A stretch of 64,000 nt of DNA from an uncultured Geobacteraceae bacterium (GCA_903939115.1 CAJAFV010000012.1:1-64000); one strand, 5' to 3'. Counted from the first letter of the stretch, positions 21,142-30,845 are shown. Notes: generated from the sequence alone by a model not told the origin. Program-made: numbers and translations.

Positions 21142-22107
21142 TTAAAACTCAGAGTCGACACCTGTTAATGCAGAAGAAAGTCTTTCCATCATCACCTTAC
21201 TATTCGTTCCGCTGACAAGAAGTTTTGCAGTACGCTCTATGCCCTTCATGAACTTCTCCGCTCTATCGGCATCAACCAGACACGAATTGCCGCCGTTATC
21301 AGAAATTTCCTTGTCAACAATACCACGACCAATCCTGCCAACAGAGTCGACAACTATCGACTTAACCATCTCTTCCAATTCAGCAAGCTGCTGCGACACA
21401 ATTATTTTGGCGAGTTCCTGGCTTTCGGTATCTGTTATATTGATCACCGATTTGTGAAGAGCAACGCAGGCGTCCCAGATTTCTTGAACGTTTATAAATT
21501 CAAGCAGGTTCGCTTCCGCCAATTCGCTCGCATTTTTTGTTGAAAACAGATCAATTTTTGCACCGGGCATTCCTGCTATTTTCTGTGTTTCAGTGGGTGA
21601 CGTTTCTATTTCTCTGTCTCCGTCATGAAAGAAACCGAGGGGATTGCCCTCTTTATAAAAAACAATGGCTGTATGCTCATCCGTAAATATGCGCAGGCAG
21701 CCATTCATTTTATCAATTTTTATTTTTTCATGGATGGCGTTTATATCAATCAGCGTAAGATTCTGGTCTTTACAAAGCGGTTCTCCTTCCAGCAGAGCAT
21801 AAAAACACATAGTAAGGTCTTTGGAAAGCGTATAGACATTAAGAGCCCCGCTTCCCGTCGTAACCATTGATTCAGCCAGTGATGAGAGAGCCTGAAAACC
21901 GGACTCACGCATGCTGTTTTCATCTTCTACAAGGGCACTGAAGAGTCTTCCGGCCTCAAAAACCAGGACAGCAGTGCTGGTCTGAAAGACGAAGCTTGCA
22001 TATCCGGTGAAAGAACCGTTTCTCAGCTTCGCTATAATGTCCGGGAGCTTCAGCTTCGAAACCGCCATATTTTCAAATAGGGGGTTGCCCTTGGGGAGAA
22101 GGAGCAT
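21142..22107 (-). CDS. DUF4388/PATAN-like protein, unknown function
   Basis: The ATG at 22107 follows TGGAGA; a TTG one codon earlier is possible. The 321-residue product begins with a segment (LKLPDIIAKLRNGSFTGYAS, then AVLVFEAGRLFSALVED) like the DUF4388/PATAN domains often found near MglA GTPases and two-component systems in deltaproteobacteria. A second similar half (GCLRIFTDEHTAIVFYKEGNPLGFF) lies near residues 140-165, so the protein may carry two such domains. The C-terminus is helical. It heads the cytochrome cluster and may regulate it; both points are inference. Confidence 0.65.
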   Translation of the reverse strand: MLLLPKGNPLFENMAVSKLKLPDIIAKLRNGSFTGYASFVFQTSTAVLVFEAGRLFSALVEDENSMRESGFQALSSLAESMVTTGSGALNVYTLSKDLTMCFYALLEGEPLCKDQNLTLIDINAIHEKIKIDKMNGCLRIFTDEHTAIVFYKEGNPLGFFHDGDREIETSPTETQKIAGMPGAKIDLFSTKNASELAEANLLEFINVQEIWDACVALHKSVINITDTESQELAKIIVSQQLAELEEMVKSIVVDSVGRIGRGIVDKEISDNGGNSCLVDADRAEKFMKGIERTAKLLVSGTNSKVMMERLSSALTGVDSEF

Positions 22108-22268
22108 CAAAGTCTCCAGTAACTCATTTTTACAATGCCGTTGAAACTAATGTAATTTACAATATGTGTCAAATGTTTACGCAAGCGCTTACTTCCTGTA
22201 ATTACATAGTTGATACGCTTCATACGCTGTGATATAGGTCATCATATTTTTGAGCTCAGGTGACAACA

Positions 22269-23093
22269 ATGATAATGATTGACCGTCTGATTGAACAGGC
22301 CCTTCTAGAAGACATTCATACCGGTGACATCACGACATTAGCAGTTGTCCCCGGAGCGCGCCCCGCTTCCGCGAGGCTGATAGCGAAAGAGCCTCTGGTT
22401 GTTGCGGGCATCGCTACCGCTGCCCGGGTTTTCAGCATACTTGACCCCGATATCTGCTTCAAAGCGTGCCTGAACGATGGCGACAAAGCGTCTTCAGGGA
22501 CTCTATTGGCAACCGCCCACGGAGAGGCTGCGCAGCTATTGATGGGTGAGCGGGTTGCTCTCAACCTGCTCCAGAGAATGTGCGGCATCGCAACACTGAC
22601 AAACAGCTTCGTTGAAGCGGTCTCCGGAACGAAAGCCCGGATTGTTGACACCCGCAAAACGACACCCGGACTGCGGCAACTTGAAAAATACGCCGTACGG
22701 ATCGGTGGGGGTATTAACCACCGTACCGGGCTTTATGACGGCGTTCTTATCAAGGAAAACCACATTGTTGCAGCCGGAGGCATCACTGAAGCGATCCGCC
22801 GTGCCCGCTCCTACATTCCCCATACGTTGAAAATTGAGATAGAGACCGAGACTCTTGCACAGGTTGATGAGGCTCTTGCGGCCGGCGCCGACATCATAAT
22901 GCTCGACAACATGAGTCTTGATGAAATGCGTGCCGCTGTTGTCACCATTGGCGGACGAGCTCAGGTGGAGGCTTCAGGGGGCGTCAACCTTGAACGTGTC
23001 CGTGCCATTGCAGAGACCGGAGTAGATATAATTTCTGTAGGGGCACTGACCCATTCGCCACGGGCAATGGATATCTCAATGCTTCTCGACTAG
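22269..23093 (+). CDS. nadC: Nicotinate-nucleotide pyrophosphorylase (quinolinate phosphoribosyltransferase)
   Basis: About 274 residues. The conserved motifs RKTTPGLRQLEKYAV and GGGINHRTGLYDGVLIKENH are those of NadC, which makes nicotinate mononucleotide from quinolinate and PRPP in NAD synthesis. The C-terminal barrel ends EASGGVNLERVRAIAETGVDIISVGALTH, as expected. The start is uncertain: GTG 22260, ATG 22269 and ATG 22275 are in frame. AGGTGA at 22258-22263 is best placed for 22269. It is co-directional with birA and coaX, forming a cofactor gene group. Confidence 0.95.
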   Translation: MIMIDRLIEQALLEDIHTGDITTLAVVPGARPASARLIAKEPLVVAGIATAARVFSILDPDICFKACLNDGDKASSGTLLATAHGEAAQLLMGERVALNLLQRMCGIATLTNSFVEAVSGTKARIVDTRKTTPGLRQLEKYAVRIGGGINHRTGLYDGVLIKENHIVAAGGITEAIRRARSYIPHTLKIEIETETLAQVDEALAAGADIIMLDNMSLDEMRAAVVTIGGRAQVEASGGVNLERVRAIAETGVDIISVGALTHSPRAMDISMLLD

Positions 23094-23126
23094 GCGCGCA
23101 GCACTTCTACAAACTACCGAGGTAGC

Positions 23127-24107
23127 ATGATGCACCCAAAAGCCGGCACAATATTGCGGCTGTTCCGTACTGAACCCGGCTATATATCAGGAGAGTTCCT
23201 GAGCAAAGAACTTGGGATATCGCGGACCGCTGTCTGGAAACATATTTCTGCATTAAGAAATGGCGGTTATTGCGTTGAGGCGGTGCCGTCACGAGGCTAT
23301 AGACTCATTTCATCACCTGATGTTATAAATCCGCACGAAGTGACAGCTCAGTTGGACAGTAAAACTATCGGCCGACATCTTGAATTTTTAAAACTGACCG
23401 CCTCAACCAATGCCGACGCCTTTCGGTTGGCTGAGAATGGGGCCGCTGAGGGGACAGTGGTTCTTGCGGACGCGCAGTCCGGCGGCAAGGGGCGGCGCGG
23501 CAGAATCTGGTCTTCACCTGCCGGGGTCAACCTCTACTGTTCAGTTGTGTTACGCCCCGCAATCATGCCGAACGAAGCACCGCAACTCACTTTCCTCTCT
23601 GCGGTAGCAGTTGCCCGGGCAATTGAACTGACAACAGGCCTGACCCCTGAAATCAAATGGCCCAACGATCTTCTGATAACCGGAAAGAAAGTGGCTGGCC
23701 TGCTGAATGAAATGAGTGCCGAAACGGACGGCATCAATTTTGTCATCCTTGGCATCGGCGTTAACCTGAACATGACCGCCGGGCAGTTTCCTGACGACCT
23801 GCGCCATCCCGCCACGTCACTGCTTCTTGAGTCAGGCTCAGGAGTTGACCGGTCACACTTTGCCAGCACCATGCTGAACGAACTGGATCGGCTGTACAGA
23901 GATTTTCTGGAACATGGCTTCGGACCGGTTCGTGAAGAGTGGCAACGTCGCTGCAATGCTAACGGGCGTCAGGTCATAGTCAGCGATACCGGCACGGCAT
24001 GTACCGGCGGCACGTTTATCGGCATCGATACAGATGGAGCGCTACTGCTCAGAGCCGACGATTCGGTACTACACCGTATAACCTGTGGAGATGTGAGGGT
24101 AATCTGA
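23127..24107 (+). CDS. birA: Bifunctional biotin ligase/biotin repressor BirA
   Basis: A 326-residue protein. The N-terminal 65 residues form a winged helix (LSKELGISRTAVWKHISALRNGGY, then SRGYRL), so it is the two-domain BirA that can repress biotin genes. The ligase domain has GKGRRGRIWSSPAGVNLY, the adenylate-binding glycine loop, and KWPNDLLITGKKVAGLLNE with the catalytic lysine. It attaches biotin to acetyl-CoA carboxylase and other carboxylases. An in-frame ATG at 23130 is equally possible. The stop codon is directly followed by coaX, indicating co-translation. Confidence 0.95.
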   Translation: MMHPKAGTILRLFRTEPGYISGEFLSKELGISRTAVWKHISALRNGGYCVEAVPSRGYRLISSPDVINPHEVTAQLDSKTIGRHLEFLKLTASTNADAFRLAENGAAEGTVVLADAQSGGKGRRGRIWSSPAGVNLYCSVVLRPAIMPNEAPQLTFLSAVAVARAIELTTGLTPEIKWPNDLLITGKKVAGLLNEMSAETDGINFVILGIGVNLNMTAGQFPDDLRHPATSLLLESGSGVDRSHFASTMLNELDRLYRDFLEHGFGPVREEWQRRCNANGRQVIVSDTGTACTGGTFIGIDTDGALLLRADDSVLHRITCGDVRVI

Positions 24108-24872
24108 ATGCTTCTGGTTATTGATGTCGGCAACAGCAATATAGTACTTGGTGTGTATGACGGTGCGCAGCTCCTCCGCAGCTGGCGTCTTTCGACCGAC
24201 AAGTCCCGCACCTCGGACGAATACGCGGTACTGCTCCACAGTCTGTTCGATCAGGCGGGACTTGAATTTTCCGGGGTCAAAGCCGCGATTATATCCTCAG
24301 TCGTTCCCCCTCTGACCGGCGTGATGGAGGCCATTTCCCGTGATTTTTTCAATCTGACACCTTATGTCGTCGGCCCCGGCATCAAAACGGGAATGCTGAT
24401 CCACTACGATAATCCGCGTGAAGTCGGGGCTGACCGGATTGTCAACGCTGTAGCCGGTTTCGCAAAGCATGCGTGCCCTCTGGTGATTGTTGACTTCGGA
24501 ACGGCGACAACCTTTGATTATGTCAATGGCAAGGGAGAATACTGCGGCGGCGCCATAGCCCCCGGCCTTGGCATCTCGGTGGAAGCGCTCTTTCAGCGGG
24601 CCAGTAAACTGCCGAGAATTGATATAATAAAACCACCCCACGTCATTGCAAAGAACACCGTCAACTCGATGCAGGCTGGCATTTTTTTCGGCTACGTCGG
24701 CCTGGTCGACGGCATTGTGGAGCACATCAGGTCTGAGTCCGACGAAGAGTTTCGGGTAATCGCTACCGGCGGCCTCGCTTCTTTAATCGCTCCTGAGTCA
24801 AAGACGATTGATGAGGTCGATGAGAACCTGACGCTTGAGGGTTTACGCATTCTGTATGAACGAAACCGCTGA
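24108..24872 (+). CDS. coaX: Type III pantothenate kinase
   Basis: A 254-residue protein of the ASKHA fold with [18 protein letters not shown] (phosphate 1 loop), [11 protein letters not shown] and [13 protein letters not shown] (phosphate 2), and [11 protein letters not shown]. CoaX performs the first step of coenzyme A synthesis and is insensitive to CoA feedback. The ATG abuts the TGA of birA with no spacing; the birA-coaX pair is common. Confidence 0.96.
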   Translation: MLLVIDVGNSNIVLGVYDGAQLLRSWRLSTDKSRTSDEYAVLLHSLFDQAGLEFSGVKAAIISSVVPPLTGVMEAISRDFFNLTPYVVGPGIKTGMLIHYDNPREVGADRIVNAVAGFAKHACPLVIVDFGTATTFDYVNGKGEYCGGAIAPGLGISVEALFQRASKLPRIDIIKPPHVIAKNTVNSMQAGIFFGYVGLVDGIVEHIRSESDEEFRVIATGGLASLIAPESKTIDEVDENLTLEGLRILYERNR

Positions 24873-24973
24873 TTGATACCACGTCGCAATCAAACGAATT
24901 AACTCTTTTTGGAGAACAGCAGATACCGTTGAGCAGGCAGTGAAATCCATTTTGCAGGCAAGGAGGCAGTTCT

Positions 24974-27073
24974 ATGGGACAGTTCGAAACCAGCAAGATC
25001 CGTAACTTGGGCATCGTCGCACACGGTGGTGCCGGCAAAACATCGCTTTCAGAGGCGATCCTGTTTGACACCGGGATGATTGACCGACTTGGTCGTGTTG
25101 ACGATGGCACCTCAACGATGGATTTTGAGCCGGAAGAGATTAAACGAAAAATTTCCATCACTTCAGCGCTTGACCATTGCGAATGGCAGGGACATTCCAT
25201 TCATATTGTCGATACCCCCGGTTACGGCAACTTCATTGCTGATACCCGCGCCTGCATGCGTACCCTGGACTGCGCGGTAGTCATTCTTTCCGCCATTTCC
25301 GGAGTCAAAGCGCAGACTGAGGAGATCTGGAGATGGGCCAATGACTTTGAAATACCGCGCATTGCATTTGTCAATAAACTTGATCGGGAACGAGCCAGCT
25401 TCCTCCGTGCTATTGATGATATGGAAAAAATGCTGGGGGCCCGCGGAGTAGCCATTCAGATGCCGATTGGTACCGAAGCGGCCTTTGAAGGGATTATAGA
25501 TCTGATAACAATGAAAGCCTGCTTTTATGCCAAAGACGGATCAGGGAAATATAGTGAAGGGGCGATCCCTGCGGAGTACGCAGAAGAAGCGGCGCGTCTT
25601 CGCGAACAGATGGTTGAGACAGTTGCCGAGGCATATGATGCCCTGACGGAAAAATTTCTTGAAAACGGGGACCTCACCGTTGATGAGATTATAGACGGCT
25701 TACGCGTCGGCACGATGCGCAACACTTTTACCGCAGTGCTCTGCGGTGCGGCAACGTCAAATATCGGCGTCGCCCATCTGCTCGATGCCGTCTGCGCCTA
25801 TCTTCCCTCCCCGCTCGACCGGACGAAGGCGGTCGGTATCCATCCAAAGACAGAAGAGATAATCGAACGCGCTCCGGATGAGAAAGAACCATTCTCTGCG
25901 CTGGTTTTCAAGACGACTTCTGACCCGTATACCGGCAAGATCACCATTTTCCGGGTATATTCCGGCGTGCTTAATTCTGACTCAACGATCTACAACTCGA
26001 CGAAAGGGGTTGAAGAGCGAATCGGCCAGATTTACGAACTGGAGGGGAAAAAACAGCACCCGATCAAACAGGCGGTCGCGGGCGACATTGTAGCCGTAGC
26101 CAAACTAAAAGAAACCGTCACCGGCGATACCCTTTGTGATCCTGCCAAACCGATAATTTTTGAACCGGCAAAGCAGCTGTTGCCGGTGATATCTTATGCG
26201 ATAGAACCGAAGACAAAAGCCGACGAAGACAAGATCCACAATGCTCTGCACCGCATGATCGAAGAAGAGCCTACCTTAGAGTCGCATCGCGACATCCAGA
26301 CAAAAGAATTTATTGTTTCCGGGATGGGGCAGGTTCACCTGGAAGTCATTGTTGAAAAGATGAAACGTAAATTCGGCGTCGAGGTTCTCCTCAAGACGCC
26401 GAAGGTGCCCTATTTTGAGACAATCCGCGGTACGGCCAAGGTTCAGGGGAAATACAAGAAGCAGTCGGGAGGGCGCGGCCAGTATGGTGACTGCTGGATC
26501 GAAATGTCCCCGACAGGTCGTGGCGAGGGGTATATTTTTGACGACAAAGTTGTCGGCGGTGTCATCCCACGCCAGTATATACCGGCAGTTGACAAGGGAA
26601 TTCAGGAAGCCAGCGTCGAAGGTTTTCTCGCCGGCTATCCGGTTGTCGACTTTAGAGTTGCGCTCTATGACGGTTCTTTTCACACCGTCGACTCTTCAGA
26701 AATGGCATTCAAAGTAGCCGGTTCAATGGCATTCAAAAAAGCAATGGAACAGTGCAAACCTGTTCTGCTTGAACCGATTGTGAACATGAAAATCACTGTG
26801 CCGGACGAAAATATGGGGGACGTCATCGGCGATCTCAACTCCCGGCGCGGCAAGGTTGTCGGTGTAGAACCGAAAGCAAATTCACAGATTATCCGCTCAA
26901 TCGTTCCAATGTCCGAAGTTCTAGCGTATTCCAACGATCTTAAATCCATGACCAGCGATCGGGGCATGTTCAGTATGGAGTTTTCTCATTATGAAGAGGT
27001 GCCTTCGCACCTTTCCCAAAAAATAGTGACAGATTCACTGGCGGAAAAGAAAGATTCACATTCCCATCATTAA
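24974..27073 (+). CDS. Elongation factor G-like translational GTPase (EF-G paralogue)
   Basis: A 699-residue protein with all five EF-G domains. The P loop reads AHGGAGKT (16-23) instead of the AHIDAGKT usual for the main EF-G; DTPG (G3) and NKLD (G4) are intact. Domain IV has the QSGGRGQYGDCWIEMSP region. The altered P loop, and the position outside the rpsL-rpsG cluster, suggest the second EF-G type found in many deltaproteobacteria. Its exact role (translocation, recycling or another function) cannot be read from sequence. AAGGAGGCAG precedes the ATG. It leads a run of SPOR, unknown and MglA-like genes. Confidence 0.9.
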   Translation: MGQFETSKIRNLGIVAHGGAGKTSLSEAILFDTGMIDRLGRVDDGTSTMDFEPEEIKRKISITSALDHCEWQGHSIHIVDTPGYGNFIADTRACMRTLDCAVVILSAISGVKAQTEEIWRWANDFEIPRIAFVNKLDRERASFLRAIDDMEKMLGARGVAIQMPIGTEAAFEGIIDLITMKACFYAKDGSGKYSEGAIPAEYAEEAARLREQMVETVAEAYDALTEKFLENGDLTVDEIIDGLRVGTMRNTFTAVLCGAATSNIGVAHLLDAVCAYLPSPLDRTKAVGIHPKTEEIIERAPDEKEPFSALVFKTTSDPYTGKITIFRVYSGVLNSDSTIYNSTKGVEERIGQIYELEGKKQHPIKQAVAGDIVAVAKLKETVTGDTLCDPAKPIIFEPAKQLLPVISYAIEPKTKADEDKIHNALHRMIEEEPTLESHRDIQTKEFIVSGMGQVHLEVIVEKMKRKFGVEVLLKTPKVPYFETIRGTAKVQGKYKKQSGGRGQYGDCWIEMSPTGRGEGYIFDDKVVGGVIPRQYIPAVDKGIQEASVEGFLAGYPVVDFRVALYDGSFHTVDSSEMAFKVAGSMAFKKAMEQCKPVLLEPIVNMKITVPDENMGDVIGDLNSRRGKVVGVEPKANSQIIRSIVPMSEVLAYSNDLKSMTSDRGMFSMEFSHYEEVPSHLSQKIVTDSLAEKKDSHSHH

Positions 27074-27099
27074 CCATCAAACGGTCCCGGAGGACTTTT

Positions 27100-28191
27100 A
27101 TGGAGTTTAAATTTAGTAACGAGTCTGACAATTCTCAGCAGAAAGCGCCCGATGACAAAAAGAGTCAAAGTGCTCTTGTACTCCTTCTGTTGATTCTGGT
27201 CGGTGGCTTTACGTATATCTACTTTTTCACGGGGTTGATCAAACCCCAGGAAGCGCAAAAAGCGGCTGAGGCCCCTGCTGCTGCACCAAAAATTGTAAAA
27301 ATACCACTACCGTCATCTGGCGGTGAAGTCGTAAAGCCGAATGAAAAAGCAGTAGCTACAAGCGAGATACCAAAAGTGGTCGCTTCGGCCGTTCCTGCGG
27401 TTAAACCAGCTGCTACGCCTGTTGCTCCCGCTGCACCTGCCAAACCGGCACCGGCACCTGTCGCTGCACCGATCGTAACAGCTGTTCCGCCTCCTCCGGC
27501 GCTGAAGCCAAAAGAAGAAATCAAAAAAAGTGTGGCAGCAAATCCGTCTGAGAAGGCGCATCTGCCTGCTATAGCACCCGAGAAAAAAACGGCGGCGGCC
27601 GCTGCAGCAAAAATTGAAGCGAAAAAACCTGCAGAAGCAGACAAAAAAGGCGCCCCTGTAAAAGAGGCTCTGAAAAAGCCGACCGCAAACGGTACCTCTA
27701 AAGCCAAGGTTGACGTAAGCACAAAACCGGCTGTAGGAGGTTCATGGTCGATTGTAGTCGGTAATTATGTCCTTGAAGAGGCTTTGGCTGCTGATTTGGG
27801 CCGGGTACGGAAGTCAGGATTCGAACCGATAGTAAAACCGGGCAATCGTAAAAAAGCGGCTATGAACCGGCTGTTTGTTTCTGATTTCAATGACCGGGCT
27901 TCAGCACAGTCGACTCTGGAAAAGCTGAAACAGCTTACATCAGATGCATTCGTCATTGAACAGGGTGGCAAATTTGCTGTCTATGCCGGGTCCTACCTCC
28001 AAAGCGAAGCAGCAAACTCTGAAAAAGAGCGCCTGAAAGCAGCCGGCTTTAAGACAACGGTCAAACATATAGATCTTGCCATACCCTCCCAGAGTCTTTC
28101 TGTTGGCCCGTTTACCAGTAAAAAAGCTGCTGATATCGCTCGTGGTAAATTAAAAAATGTCGGCTTAAAAACAACCATTTCTCAACCGTAA
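27100..28191 (+). CDS. SPOR-domain membrane protein
   Basis: A 363-residue protein: a short cytoplasmic tail, one membrane helix (about 26-46), then a long Ala/Pro/Lys-rich periplasmic linker (about 50-210). The C-terminal region (about 215-363) holds tandem SPOR-like repeats (WSIVVGNYVLEEALAADL, FAVYAGSYLQSEAANSEKE, LSVGPFTSKKAADIARGKL). SPOR domains bind denuded peptidoglycan at division septa. It starts 26 bp after the EF-G gene with CCGGAGGA upstream and is followed by two genes of an apparent MglA-type cluster. Confidence 0.9.
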   Translation: MEFKFSNESDNSQQKAPDDKKSQSALVLLLLILVGGFTYIYFFTGLIKPQEAQKAAEAPAAAPKIVKIPLPSSGGEVVKPNEKAVATSEIPKVVASAVPAVKPAATPVAPAAPAKPAPAPVAAPIVTAVPPPPALKPKEEIKKSVAANPSEKAHLPAIAPEKKTAAAAAAKIEAKKPAEADKKGAPVKEALKKPTANGTSKAKVDVSTKPAVGGSWSIVVGNYVLEEALAADLGRVRKSGFEPIVKPGNRKKAAMNRLFVSDFNDRASAQSTLEKLKQLTSDAFVIEQGGKFAVYAGSYLQSEAANSEKERLKAAGFKTTVKHIDLAIPSQSLSVGPFTSKKAADIARGKLKNVGLKTTISQP

Positions 28192-28199
28192 CCAACCAA

Positions 28200-29021
28200 A
28201 TGTCTGAAAAAGTCACCTTAACCATATCCCCGACCGTGGCGGCATACGTCCGACCGGGGACAGCTCTTGAAGTCAAGCTCGCAGGCTGCGCTGCGGCGGA
28301 GAGCATGACGGCGACTGATCGGCTGATGCTTTTGTTCTGTCTGTCGAAAGATGCCGAACCGGCTGTTCAAGCGGCAGCGCTCGCCTTCCTTAAAAACGTG
28401 CCTGCTGAGATAATCAAAGAGTTTGCCGAGTCACCAAGCCCACACCCTCTCATGCTCAATGTTCTACGTACCCTCTGCCACAACTACCCCGACTCATTCC
28501 CGGCTTCTGAATCCTCCTTACTACCAGTGGATGATTATAGTGAGGCGCTACCGAATGGATTGGAGCCGGAGACTGAGGACCAGGATCCGGTCAATGAAGA
28601 GAGTGAGCAGTTTCTCAGTAAATATAAAATGGCTCAGTTAATGGGAATTGGTGAAAAAATCAAGATGGCACTTTTAGGGGACAAAGAGTGGCGATCTATT
28701 CTTGTCAAGGACTCTAATAAACTGGTTTCAGGAAGCGTTGTAAAAAACCCGCGTATCAGCGAGGCTGAAATACTGACGCTTATCAAATCAGGCATTCAGA
28801 ATGATGAGATCATGCGACTGATCTGTGCCAATAAGGAATGGATAAAAATCTACAAAATCAGAAAAGCCCTTATCGAGAACAACCGTACGCCGGTTCAGAA
28901 TGCCACCAGATTCCTGAACACTATGGATGTCAAGGATCTGGCATATTTTGCCAAAAGCAAAAATGTTGCGACAGTAATTTCAACCTTGGCAAAACGGCTT
29001 CTGTTAAACAAGAAAAGGTAG
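28200..29021 (+). CDS. Conserved helical protein of unknown function
   Basis: A 273-residue mostly alpha-helical protein with no signal peptide. Helical repeat-like stretches occur at both ends (MTATDRLMLLFCLSKDAEPAVQ; ISEAEILTLIKSGIQNDEIMRLI), reminiscent of HEAT-like or DUF2336-like scaffolds, separated by an acidic linker near residues 110-140. There is no clear ribosome-binding site; it begins 8 bp after the SPOR gene stop, so translational coupling is possible. It is followed by the MglA-like GTPase after 14 bp. Function is unknown; a partner or scaffold of the GTPase is a guess from position. Confidence 0.75.
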   Translation: MSEKVTLTISPTVAAYVRPGTALEVKLAGCAAAESMTATDRLMLLFCLSKDAEPAVQAAALAFLKNVPAEIIKEFAESPSPHPLMLNVLRTLCHNYPDSFPASESSLLPVDDYSEALPNGLEPETEDQDPVNEESEQFLSKYKMAQLMGIGEKIKMALLGDKEWRSILVKDSNKLVSGSVVKNPRISEAEILTLIKSGIQNDEIMRLICANKEWIKIYKIRKALIENNRTPVQNATRFLNTMDVKDLAYFAKSKNVATVISTLAKRLLLNKKR

Positions 29022-29035
29022 ACCGGGAGTTTTTT

Positions 29036-29863
29036 ATGGCACTGGTTAATCACGCAAAAAAAGAGATCAATGCTAAAATTGTCTATTACGGCCCGGCTCA
29101 AAGCGGTAAGGGCACTGCGCTCACCTATATTTATTCGCGGATAAAACCTTCCCTGCGGGGAGAGTTGAAATGCGTTCCTGCCGGCGCCGACAATCTGATG
29201 TTCTTTGATTTTAGTCCGTTTGAAACCACAATGCCCAATGGTTACCGTCTGCGCCTGCATATTTACACATTAACCGGAATTGTGACCAATCCCGCAACCT
29301 GGAAAATGACGCTGAAGGGCACTGACGGAATCATGATTATGATTGACCCGGCCGTCGAGCATGCCGCTGAAGCCGGTGAAAGCGTAGCGCAATTGCGCGA
29401 TTTTCTCTCTGCATATGGAGTCGGACTTCACGAAACGCCCGCTGTTCTTCAACTCAACAGATGTACCCGGGAAATTCTGCCTGATGAAATGGCACAGATT
29501 GCAGGGGCACTTGATCTTTCTTCGCTTTCAACCTGCCCGACTAACGCAGCAAGCGGAGAGGGGCTGCTCGAGGCACTGACGACGCTTTCACGTCAGATTC
29601 TCGATCGGGTTGCCCTCTGCGATGAACCACCTGAGACTGACACTGCCCCCGCCGGACTATCTTCTGAGATTGAAACTCCGGAACCGTTCGATCAGAATGT
29701 GAATCCCCTCCCAAACAGATCTCAATTTGATAACTCACCAAAGGTTGCTCTTCTGTCGCGTGAGGTAATTTCAGAGGGCGGGACTATCCGGATACCTTTG
29801 ACAGTAACCCATGGCGACGTACTTCGCAGGCTGGTTGTGACGGTAAACGTTGATTTGGAATAG
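29036..29863 (+). CDS. MglA-like small GTPase with C-terminal extension
   Basis: The ATG at 29036 has GGGAG six bases upstream; the frame is open further 5' but that part overlaps the preceding gene. The 275-residue product has a P loop GPAQSGKGT (19-27) and the MglA-type hydrophobic switch segment (DNLMFFDFSPFE). The usual NKxD base-recognition motif is replaced by QLNRCTRE, so nucleotide specificity may be altered. Residues after about 200 form an extension with no clear family. MglA GTPases set cell polarity and motility in Myxococcus; in this lineage they occur with SPOR and PATAN-like genes. Confidence 0.82.
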   Translation: MALVNHAKKEINAKIVYYGPAQSGKGTALTYIYSRIKPSLRGELKCVPAGADNLMFFDFSPFETTMPNGYRLRLHIYTLTGIVTNPATWKMTLKGTDGIMIMIDPAVEHAAEAGESVAQLRDFLSAYGVGLHETPAVLQLNRCTREILPDEMAQIAGALDLSSLSTCPTNAASGEGLLEALTTLSRQILDRVALCDEPPETDTAPAGLSSEIETPEPFDQNVNPLPNRSQFDNSPKVALLSREVISEGGTIRIPLTVTHGDVLRRLVVTVNVDLE

Positions 29864-30011
29864 CCTGCAGATATCGCTGTAGCAGAATTATTCCGCTTCA
29901 GTAACTATCCAGTATAACTAATTTTTAGTCACGTTATCATGATCGGCTTGTATACAAAAATATTACATGCTATAAGCGGTTACACTGATTCGTTTTATTG
30001 GAGGCTGGTAA

Positions 30012-30842
30012 ATGGCAATTATCACCGTATCACGCGAAATGGGCACTGGAGCTTATCAAATTGCCTCTGATGTCGCTCAGAGACTCAAGTACACCCTTAT
30101 TGACGGGCCTCGAATCAAATCACTTGCGGGCAAATACGGCCTGACTCCTGAAATGCTGCAGATGGTTGATGAAAAACCACCCTCCTACGTTACTGCGGAA
30201 GATCGCAAGCGTGCCGCAGCCCTTAATGTAATCGAATTGATCATCCTTGACCTGGCCCGTAAAGGGAATGTTGTTATTTACGGACGGGGTGGGCAGGATT
30301 TACTGACCGGCTGTAAAAACGTCCTCCGTCTCCGTTTTATTGCCAATTTTGAAGAGCGGGTTGAGCGGTTTGCTGAGCGGGAATGGATCGACCCGGATAT
30401 GGCCCGGTCGCTGATACGCCGTAGCGACCTTCAAAGGGGCGGGTTTATTCATTTCTATTTTGACCGCGACTGGCATGATCCCAATAACTATGATCTGGTT
30501 TTTAACACTTCACGCCTTTCAGAGGCGACCATTGTGGAATGCATTGTTGCTTCAGTCAAAGAACCAGCCATAAAAGACTCTGAAAAGTCCGCAGTTACTG
30601 TTATTGAGAGCGTGATTCTGTCCAAAAAGATTGAAACAGCCCTCCTGAACGCCCCGGCTCTGGAGGATTATCGACCATTCACCATTGCAGTCGATAAAGG
30701 TGCGGTGTCAATCAGCGGCTACATAGTCTCTGAGGCCCAAAAAACCGCAGCTATTGCGATTGTAAAATCGGTAAAAGGGGTAACGTCAATCAAAGAAGAT
30801 GTCCATGTGGTTGATTACAAAGCGTACAAGGAGAACATGTAG
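30012..30842 (+). CDS. Cytidylate kinase-like protein fused to a BON domain
   Basis: A 276-residue protein. Residues 1-185 resemble the cytidylate kinase-like family (IITVSREMGTGAYQIASDVAQRL, with GRGGQDLL in the NMP-binding part). The typical Walker A lysine-serine is absent at the N-terminus: the motif reads REMGTGAYQI. Residues about 208-270 form a BON-like domain (TIAVDKGAVSISGYIVSEAQK, then VKGVTSIKEDV), usually a lipid- or signal-binding module of exported proteins. No signal peptide is seen, so it is cytoplasmic. TTGGAGG precedes the ATG. Confidence 0.8.
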   Translation: MAIITVSREMGTGAYQIASDVAQRLKYTLIDGPRIKSLAGKYGLTPEMLQMVDEKPPSYVTAEDRKRAAALNVIELIILDLARKGNVVIYGRGGQDLLTGCKNVLRLRFIANFEERVERFAEREWIDPDMARSLIRRSDLQRGGFIHFYFDRDWHDPNNYDLVFNTSRLSEATIVECIVASVKEPAIKDSEKSAVTVIESVILSKKIETALLNAPALEDYRPFTIAVDKGAVSISGYIVSEAQKTAAIAIVKSVKGVTSIKEDVHVVDYKAYKENM

Positions 30843-30845
30843 TAT

